Position numbers and translations under genes: made by a program. From DATAFO01 sp046728935 (lineage in GTDB: Bacteria; Actinomycetota; Thermoleophilia; Solirubrobacterales; 70-9): a stretch of DNA of 12,372 nucleotides. Under the pieces are notes generated by a model. The model ran no database searches. It had not been told where the DNA came from and saw only the letters and a program-made list of their open reading frames with translations. Shown piece by piece: positions 8,633-12,372 of this stretch. The stretch spans positions 1 to 12,372 of the forward strand of contig JBKPFS010000029.1 of assembly GCA_046728935.1 (NCBI GenBank). The letters are read 5' to 3'. The number at the start of each line of letters is the position of its first letter. Position 1 is the stretch's first letter.

Positions 8633-8741
8633 AGGGTGCGAGCCGCGTAGCGGAATCCACCCCTAGCACCGGCGAGACGCGGTACCGGGGCAACGTCCCG
8701 CCCGGTCGGACCAATCCGCGACCCGCTTCGAATCGCACCTT
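8633..8741 (+). ncRNA. Candidate structured RNA closed by a 7-9 bp stem (unclassified)
   Basis: GGTGCGA (8635-8641) pairs perfectly with TCGCACC (8733-8739), extendable by a G-U and an A-U pair to 8633/8741. Inside, CCGC-GTA-GCGG (8643-8653) can form a small hairpin. CGCGG (8678-8682) pairs with CCGCG (8716-8720), and ACCGGG (8684-8689) pairs with CCCGGT (8701-8706), in one long arm that can extend outward to 8671/8727 with two mismatches. A terminator hairpin begins 2 nt later. The element is not a tRNA: the TTCGAATC near the end has no T-stem, and the length of about 105 nt is wrong. I recognise no riboswitch, SRP, 6S or tmRNA motif. TATAGGGT (8630-8637) could be a -10 but overlaps the 5' stem, so the RNA start is uncertain. 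The fold is as stable on the minus strand. Confidence 0.3.
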
Positions 8742-8742
8742 T

Positions 8743-8770
8743 GAAGGGCCGCCCTCCGGGGCGGCCCTTC
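8743..8770. terminator. Perfect 12 bp terminator-like hairpin with TCCG loop
   Basis: GAAGGGCCGCCC (8743-8754) and GGGCGGCCCTTC (8759-8770) are exact reverse complements around TCCG. The A-rich start and T-containing end (AAGGG...CCCTT) are typical of terminators in GC-rich bacteria that follow RNA genes. There is no proper U run after it (GCTTGC follows). On the + strand it would end a transcript arriving from 8434-8742, where no protein gene is evident. It lies 45 bp before the SDR start. Confidence 0.65.
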
Positions 8771-8801
8771 GCTTGCTCGGGCGGCGGACTCGATCCAGGG
8801 T

Positions 8802-8807
8802 TAGGCT
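8802..8807 (+). promoter_or_regulatory. -10-like hexamer for a leaderless SDR transcript
   Basis: TAGGCT ends 8 nt before ATG 8816, so transcription would start at or beside the start codon. No SD and no convincing -35 is visible. The same hexamer occurs at 6567-6572. Confidence 0.45.
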
Positions 8808-8815
8808 CCGCGGCC

Positions 8816-9640
8816 ATGGAGCTTCGGGGCACGAACGCGCTGCTCACCGGGGCGGCCGGTGGCCTCGGCCACTACATCGCCCGGGCGCTCGCCGCCGCGG
8901 GGGTGAATCTCGCCCTCAACGACCTCCCGTCGGCGTCCGTCGATGACCTGATCGGCGAGCTGCGGGCAACCGGGGTCGAGGTCGAGGCCCTCCCTGCCGA
9001 CCTCACCGACACGGCTGGGCTCGAGCAGCTCGTCGAGCGCGCCTCCGACGCGGTCGGCCCCCTCGACATCCTGGTGAACAACGCCGGGGTCGAGTTCGCC
9101 GGCGGCTTCCGTCATCAAACGCGGCAGGAGCTCGAGACGATCGCCGCCGTGAACCTCGTGGCGGTGATGGAGCTCACCCGCGTGACGCTGCCGGGAATGC
9201 TCGAGCGGGGTCGGGGCCACATCGTCAACGTCGCCTCGATCGCCGGCAAGGGCGCGTTTCCGTACCTCGCCTCGTACTGCGCGACGAAGCACGGGGTCGT
9301 CGGCTTCACGCACTCGCTGCGGGCGGAGTACGCGGACGCGCCCGTCGGCTTCTCCGCGATCTGCCCGATCCTCATCAGCCGGGTCGGGATGTACGCGCGG
9401 ATCGCGGCCGATGCCCCGGATCCGCCCGCACCGCTTCGGCCGCTGCCGCCCGAGGATGTCGGAGCCGCGGTCGTGAGCGCGATCCGCGACGACCGGGCCG
9501 AGGTGCTGGTCAGCCGTCGGCCGAAATGGGCGCTCCCCGCCCTCAGCGCGGTCTCGCCGAAGACGGTCTCCTGGCTGCTCAACCGGCGCCGCTTCCGCGA
9601 GTTCGCGGACGGCTACGCCCGCGCGCTCGGACGCCCCTAG
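8816..9640 (+). CDS. Short-chain dehydrogenase/reductase (classical SDR)
   Basis: This is a 274-residue cytosolic NAD(P)-dependent oxidoreductase of the classical SDR family; the substrate is unknown. The nucleotide-binding motif TGAAGGLG is at 11-18. D36 at the end of the second beta strand (ALNDLP) favours NAD(H) over NADP(H) by family rules. NNAG is at 88-91. The catalytic tetrad is complete: N113, S141 (NVASIAG), Y154 and K158 (YCATK). The C-terminal ~45 residues (RRPKWALPALSAVSP onward) are a basic/hydrophobic extension. An in-frame TTG at 8741 would add 25 residues, but they would be translated from the terminator hairpin, so ATG 8816 is preferred. Its TAG stop shares the bases CTAG with the stop of the convergent HNH gene. 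Confidence 0.92.
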   Translation: MELRGTNALLTGAAGGLGHYIARALAAAGVNLALNDLPSASVDDLIGELRATGVEVEALPADLTDTAGLEQLVERASDAVGPLDILVNNAGVEFAGGFRHQTRQELETIAAVNLVAVMELTRVTLPGMLERGRGHIVNVASIAGKGAFPYLASYCATKHGVVGFTHSLRAEYADAPVGFSAICPILISRVGMYARIAADAPDPPAPLRPLPPEDVGAAVVSAIRDDRAEVLVSRRPKWALPALSAVSPKTVSWLLNRRRFREFADGYARALGRP

Positions 9641-10293
9641 GCGGCGACGAGGTACGGCTCCCAGGCCACCGGAATCCTGGGGCTGGCGATGCGGATAAAG
9701 ACGGTCGGCCCCGGCGGCCTCGGCCGCCGGCGGGGGTGCATCTCGACCTCCCGCGGCAGCCGGTTGCCCTTGCGCCGGTTGCACGGCGCGCAGGAGGCGA
9801 CGATGTTCTCCCACACCGATTCGCCGCCCCGGCTGCGAGGGATCACGTGATCGACTGTGAGGCTGGACCCCTCCCGCCCGCAGTACTGGCAGGTGTAGGC
9901 GTCGCGCGCCAGCACCGCCTTGCGGGTGATCTTGCGGCGGTGCACGTCGCGGGGGATGCGCACGTAGCGCATCAGCCGGATCACGCAGGGCCGGGCCAGA
10001 GCAAGGCGCTCGGAGTGAAGCGACCCCTCGCCCTTCTCCAGCACCTCGGCGCGCTCCTTCAGCACCAGCACCGCGGCGCGCCGGACGGTGCAGACGTTGA
10101 TCGGCTCGTAGCTCGCGTTCAGGACCAGGACCCGCGTCCTCGTGCCCGGCCGACGCTCGCCGAGGTGCGTGTGCGGGACATGGGCGCGCTTGCCGTTCCT
10201 GTGGGCGCCATTCCCCGAATGCCCGTTGAGTGACGCGCCGGCGCCCGCCCCCTTGGCGGGCGCGGGTACCTCGGGGTCGCCGAGCGTGTCCAT
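9637..10293 (-). CDS. HNH endonuclease family protein (actinobacterial type)
   Basis: This 218-residue protein has a treble-clef HNH nuclease fold. The C135-x-x-C138 and C168-x-x-C171 pairs bind zinc, D148-H149 (TVDHVIPRSRGG) forms the HNH core, and N163 and N172-RRKG complete the motif. Before it lies a conserved actinobacterial module (about 53-125) with VLVLNASYEPINV and VIRLMRYVRIPR. Close relatives are very common single-copy genes in Actinobacteria; their role is unknown and may be restriction-like or in repair. The first ~50 residues are a low-complexity Gly/His/Asn/Arg-rich tail. A GTG at 10302 would add three residues but lies only 1 nt from the TACAAT -10, so ATG 10293 is chosen. 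The gene is convergent with the SDR gene, overlapping it by 4 bp, and follows pheA by 50 bp. Confidence 0.88.
   Translation of the reverse strand: MDTLGDPEVPAPAKGAGAGASLNGHSGNGAHRNGKRAHVPHTHLGERRPGTRTRVLVLNASYEPINVCTVRRAAVLVLKERAEVLEKGEGSLHSERLALARPCVIRLMRYVRIPRDVHRRKITRKAVLARDAYTCQYCGREGSSLTVDHVIPRSRGGESVWENIVASCAPCNRRKGNRLPREVEMHPRRRPRPPGPTVFIRIASPRIPVAWEPYLVAA
9711..9730. repeat. Perfect GC hairpin inside the HNH gene, downstream of SDR
   Basis: CCGGCGGCC (9711-9719) and GGCCGCCGG (9722-9730) are exact complements with a TC centre. The hairpin lies inside HNH codons but about 70 bp past the SDR stop. It could end SDR transcripts, since the two genes leave no intergenic room. No U tract follows, and codon bias in an Arg/Pro-rich stretch is an alternative explanation. 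Confidence 0.4.
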
Positions 10294-10303
10294 GGTGCGC
10301 ACG

Positions 10304-10336
10304 ATTGTAGAGCCGTGGGCGCGCGGCCCCTGTCAA
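10304..10336 (-). promoter_or_regulatory. Candidate HNH gene promoter
   Basis: On the minus strand a consensus TTGACA (10336-10331) is followed by TACAAT (10309-10304), close to the TATAAT consensus. The spacer is 21 bp, longer than the usual 16-18, so only the -10 may count. TACAAT lies 10 nt before ATG 10293. A second TTGACG 11 bp upstream overlaps the pheA stop codon. Confidence 0.45.
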
Positions 10337-10343
10337 CCGGGCG

Positions 10344-11204
10344 TCAAACGCCGGGAATTCCCTCGCTCTCGACGGGATAGCTGCCGACCACGCGCACGTT
10401 CTCGGCCTTCGTCCTCAGGGCGACGATCGCCTCCGCCACGACCGGGTCGCCGGCCGAGCCGTCGAGGTCGATGAAGAACATGTATCGGCCGAGCTCCCTG
10501 CGGCGGGGCCGCGACTCGATCCGGGTCAGGTTCACCTCGCGGCTCGAGAACTCGGTCAGGGCCTCGATCAGCGCGCCCGGGTGATCGGCGCCCAGCTCGG
10601 AGAAGATCAGGCTCGTCCGCCACGGCCCGCCGCCTGCGATCTCCGTCCCGGTGGGCGCGATCCAGACGAAGCGGGTGAGGTTGTCGGGGACGTCCTCGAC
10701 CCCCTCGCGGAGCACGACGCAGCCGTAGATCCGGGCCGCCGATGCGGCGCCGAGCGCCGCCCAGGGAGCATCCGTCCTGCTCACCTCCTGGACCGCCTCG
10801 GCCGTGCTGGCCACGGAGCGCACCTCGGCTCCCGGGAGCTCGCGGCGGATGAAGTGCGCGCACTGGGCGTTCGCCTGCGGATGCGAGAGCACGACCTCGA
10901 TCCGCTCCAGCGGGAGCTCGCTGCGCGCGATGAGACTATGCGAGATCGGCTGGTCGTGTTCGCCGACGATCGTCACCGACTCCGCGTCGAAGGCGAGCGT
11001 GTCGAGCGTCGATCGCACCGACCCCTCGATCGAGTTCTCGAACGGCACCAGCGCACGATCGGCACTGCCCTCGTCGACGGCGACGATCGCATCGAAGACC
11101 GTGGGCGCCGGCAGGGCCTCGATCTCCGCGTCCCCGGCGGCCTGGCGCAAGGCGTCCTCCGTGAAGGTCCCCGCGGGACCGAGATAGGTGACTCGCAACG
11201 ACAA
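10344..11204 (-). CDS. pheA: Prephenate dehydratase with ACT regulatory domain
   Basis: This 286-residue monofunctional prephenate dehydratase converts prephenate to phenylpyruvate, the committed step of phenylalanine synthesis, in the cytosol. The catalytic domain starts at once with YLGPAGTFTE (7-16). Conserved NSIEGSV (57-63), SHPQANAQC (107-115), the STAEA segment near 133 and the catalytic TRF motif (177-179) follow. The ACT domain (about 196-277) has HPGALIEAL and the phenylalanine-binding ESRP (230-233), so feedback inhibition by phenylalanine is expected. There is no chorismate mutase fusion. TTG 11204 is the only upstream start near the conserved N-terminus besides TTG 11198. It sits 7 nt after TAGCGT and has no SD, so the mRNA may be leaderless. 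It lies 48 bp after the membrane-protein gene and 50 bp before the HNH gene. Confidence 0.95.
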   Translation of the reverse strand: MSLRVTYLGPAGTFTEDALRQAAGDAEIEALPAPTVFDAIVAVDEGSADRALVPFENSIEGSVRSTLDTLAFDAESVTIVGEHDQPISHSLIARSELPLERIEVVLSHPQANAQCAHFIRRELPGAEVRSVASTAEAVQEVSRTDAPWAALGAASAARIYGCVVLREGVEDVPDNLTRFVWIAPTGTEIAGGGPWRTSLIFSELGADHPGALIEALTEFSSREVNLTRIESRPRRRELGRYMFFIDLDGSAGDPVVAEAIVALRTKAENVRVVGSYPVESEGIPGV

Positions 11205-11211
11205 GCCGGCG

Positions 11212-11217
11212 ACGCTA
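11212..11217 (-). promoter_or_regulatory. -10-like hexamer for a leaderless pheA transcript
   Basis: On the minus strand TAGCGT ends 7 nt before TTG 11204 and so favours that start over TTG 11198. The -35 region is not recognisable. pheA may also be read through from the upstream gene. Confidence 0.4.
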
Positions 11218-11252
11218 CCCGAATCGTGGCTCGACGGCGACGGCCCCGCCGG

Positions 11253-12344
11253 CTACTGGAAGGTGACCTGGTAGGTCGCGGTGTTGTTGTCGGAGATCTC
11301 CTCGCCGAGCACCGGCTGCACCGTGACCTCGAGTGTCAGCTCGGTGTCGGTGGGCAGCTCGGACTCGAAGCCGAGGGTCGCCGTCTCGACGCCCTGCGAG
11401 GCGATCTTCGGGATCGTGGTGTCCCCCTCGATCACCTCGGCTCCTCCGGTGAGCCGGTAGTTGACGACGACGTCGGACTCCTCCGAATCGCCCTGGTTCT
11501 GGACCTCGACCTCGAGCTCCGGCTTCCCCTGGAGGGTGACCGTGTTGGGCGAGTCGGCCACCAGCGCGACGCCGGCGGGGTTCACCGTCGTGCTCAGCAG
11601 GGCGAGGCCGTGGACGCCCTGGGTGGCCCCGCTCTCGCCGGCTGCGGTCGCCAGGGTCGAGCCGATCTCGAGCGGGTCCAGCCACTGATCGACCGGATCG
11701 GGCAGGAACACGCTCGCCTGCACGTCCCCCTCGATCCCCTCGTCCTCGAGGACCGCCTGCGTCGCCTCCTGGGAGCGCCGGTAGAGGACGTCGCTGGCGA
11801 GGAAGGTCTTCATGTCGTTGGCGATCGCCTCGATCGCCTTCGTGCGCCCCGCCGTGCCCAGGGCGGTGGGGATCTCGTCGGCGATGTCGGCGAGCCCGTC
11901 GCGCCGGAGCTCGAACGCCTGCTCCAGCTCGTCATGTGCGCCGTTGAGCTCATCCGGGGTGTCGAGGTTCTGGACCTGCTTGAGCAGGCCCTCGGCGGTG
12001 CCGCGATCAGCGGCGACCTCCGCCTGGAGCTCCAGCCGCCCGTCGCTGCCGCTCGTGGCCTGGTTGCCGGAGGAGCCCGACGAGCCCTCGAGCTGGGCGA
12101 AGAAGGTCTTGGAGAGCTGATTCGACTGCGTGACGATCGAGTTCACATCCGAGACGTAGTTCTCGAACCCGCGCTCCTTGCGAGCGTTGAGGCAACCGCG
12201 GATCCCGAGCAGGATCAGGACCAGGATCAGAATGCCGGCGGCGAGCGCCACCACCCGGCGAACCAGGTACTGGCGCTGACGGTCGCCATATCGGCGGGCA
12301 CCCGGCTCGGCCGGGGCGAGTTCGTCCTCGTCGAGGAAAGCCAA
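11253..12344 (-). CDS. Membrane-anchored protein of unknown function with C-terminal CARDB/Ig-like domain
   Basis: I do not recognise a named family for this 363-residue protein. A charged cytoplasmic N-terminus (1-30, ending in RR) precedes one membrane helix (about 31-48). The rest is probably outside the cell. A helical, charged region (about 55-215) is interrupted by a Ser/Gly linker (87-102) and looks coiled-coil or bundle-like. The last ~100 residues alternate beta strands with VEVQNQGDSEESDVVVNYRL and EISDNNTATYQV, the signature look of CARDB-type Ig-like adhesion folds. A single Cys51 follows the helix; there is no lipobox. The start must be TTG 12344, because an in-frame TAG lies 9 nt upstream and no other start exists between. 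The gene is on the pheA strand, 48 bp upstream of it, without an obvious functional link. Confidence 0.75.
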   Translation of the reverse strand: MAFLDEDELAPAEPGARRYGDRQRQYLVRRVVALAAGILILVLILLGIRGCLNARKERGFENYVSDVNSIVTQSNQLSKTFFAQLEGSSGSSGNQATSGSDGRLELQAEVAADRGTAEGLLKQVQNLDTPDELNGAHDELEQAFELRRDGLADIADEIPTALGTAGRTKAIEAIANDMKTFLASDVLYRRSQEATQAVLEDEGIEGDVQASVFLPDPVDQWLDPLEIGSTLATAAGESGATQGVHGLALLSTTVNPAGVALVADSPNTVTLQGKPELEVEVQNQGDSEESDVVVNYRLTGGAEVIEGDTTIPKIASQGVETATLGFESELPTDTELTLEVTVQPVLGEEISDNNTATYQVTFQ

Positions 12345-12350
12345 AGCTGA

Positions 12351-12356
12351 ACCCTA
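12351..12356 (-). promoter_or_regulatory. -10-like hexamer before the membrane-protein gene
   Basis: On the minus strand TAGGGT ends 6 nt before TTG 12344 and overlaps the in-frame stop TAG. It fits the leaderless pattern of neighbouring genes, but AGGG could alternatively serve as a weak SD. Any -35 lies beyond the window edge. Confidence 0.35.
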
Positions 12357-12372
12357 CGGCCCTTCTGCTCGG

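Larger units (their letters stand above)
8425..8815. other. Structured 391 bp divergent gap without a convincing gene
   Basis: No open frame here resembles a known protein or has both an SD and a well-placed start. The gap holds, in order, the ABC -10-like hexamer, a hairpin with a perfect SD in its loop, a 15 bp palindrome (GGCCGC-TAG-GCGGCC), a folded element closed by long-range pairing, a perfect terminator hairpin and the SDR -10-like hexamer. Each is listed separately. The amount of ordered pairing suggests at least one untranslated RNA (inference). Confidence 0.5.

Noticed and set aside
8635..8739. tRNA gene suggested by a perfect 7 bp end stem and a TTCGAATC near the 3' end
   Set aside because: The TTCGAAT lacks a pairing T-stem and is wrongly placed relative to the end stem. 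There is no anticodon arm, the length of about 105 nt is wrong, and neither strand gives a cloverleaf. tRNA-Sec was also considered and does not fit.
8741..8815. 25-residue N-terminal extension of the SDR from TTG 8741
   Set aside because: It would be encoded by the terminator hairpin. SDR proteins begin a few residues before TGxxxGxG, and the -10-like TAGGCT lies downstream of it.
10294..10302. HNH start at GTG 10302
   Set aside because: It lies 1 nt from the TACAAT -10 hexamer and so would be outside the mRNA. ATG 10293 is better.
10581..12350. 589-codon + strand frame opposite pheA and the membrane-protein gene
   Set aside because: It is Arg/Leu/Asp-rich shadow translation with no motifs, while the opposite strand encodes a clear prephenate dehydratase.

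Overview
The window is GC-rich, gene-dense bacterial chromosome with no sign of mobile DNA, CRISPR or rRNA/tRNA genes. The block recF - DUF721 (dciA) - gyrB - gyrA on the + strand is the usual arrangement beside the replication origin in Actinobacteria. It is followed by a typical actinobacterial HNH protein and a DrrAB-type ABC exporter. Taken together with the insert-bearing GyrB, I infer a high-GC actinobacterium, most likely of the class Thermoleophilia (Solirubrobacterales-like). The class assignment is inference.

Layout. 1-1148: the 3' part of recF, translationally coupled to dciA. 1149-1308: a gap with an inverted repeat, a possible extended -10 promoter and a strong terminator-like hairpin just before gyrB. 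1309-6464: gyrB and gyrA, separated by an 83 bp gap that holds a nearly perfect 33 bp dyad. 6465-6628: a convergent gap with a long two-part hairpin and a candidate orphan promoter. 6629-8424 (minus): a DrrA/DrrB-like ABC exporter whose genes overlap by 4 bp. 8425-8815: a 391 bp divergent gap without a convincing gene but rich in secondary structure: a hairpin displaying a Shine-Dalgarno (SD) sequence in its loop, a folded RNA-like element closed by a 7-9 bp stem, and a perfect 12 bp terminator hairpin. 8816-9640: an SDR oxidoreductase. 9637-12344 (minus): an HNH endonuclease family protein, prephenate dehydratase (pheA) and a membrane-anchored protein of unknown function.

How the genes work together. 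The left half is replication and topology housekeeping: RecF (gap repair), DciA (helicase loading) and both gyrase subunits. The right half is a set of unrelated small units: an exporter, a dehydrogenase, phenylalanine synthesis and an envelope protein.

The two halves differ in how translation appears to start. recF/dciA/gyrB/gyrA have SD sequences. Four right-hand units (ABC operon, SDR, pheA, membrane protein) instead have a TAnnnT -10-like hexamer 6-8 nt before the start codon, and the HNH gene has one 10 nt before. This is the pattern expected of leaderless mRNAs. I found no clearly new multi-gene system. The least explained DNA is the structured gap 8425-8815, followed by the gyrB-gyrA dyad.
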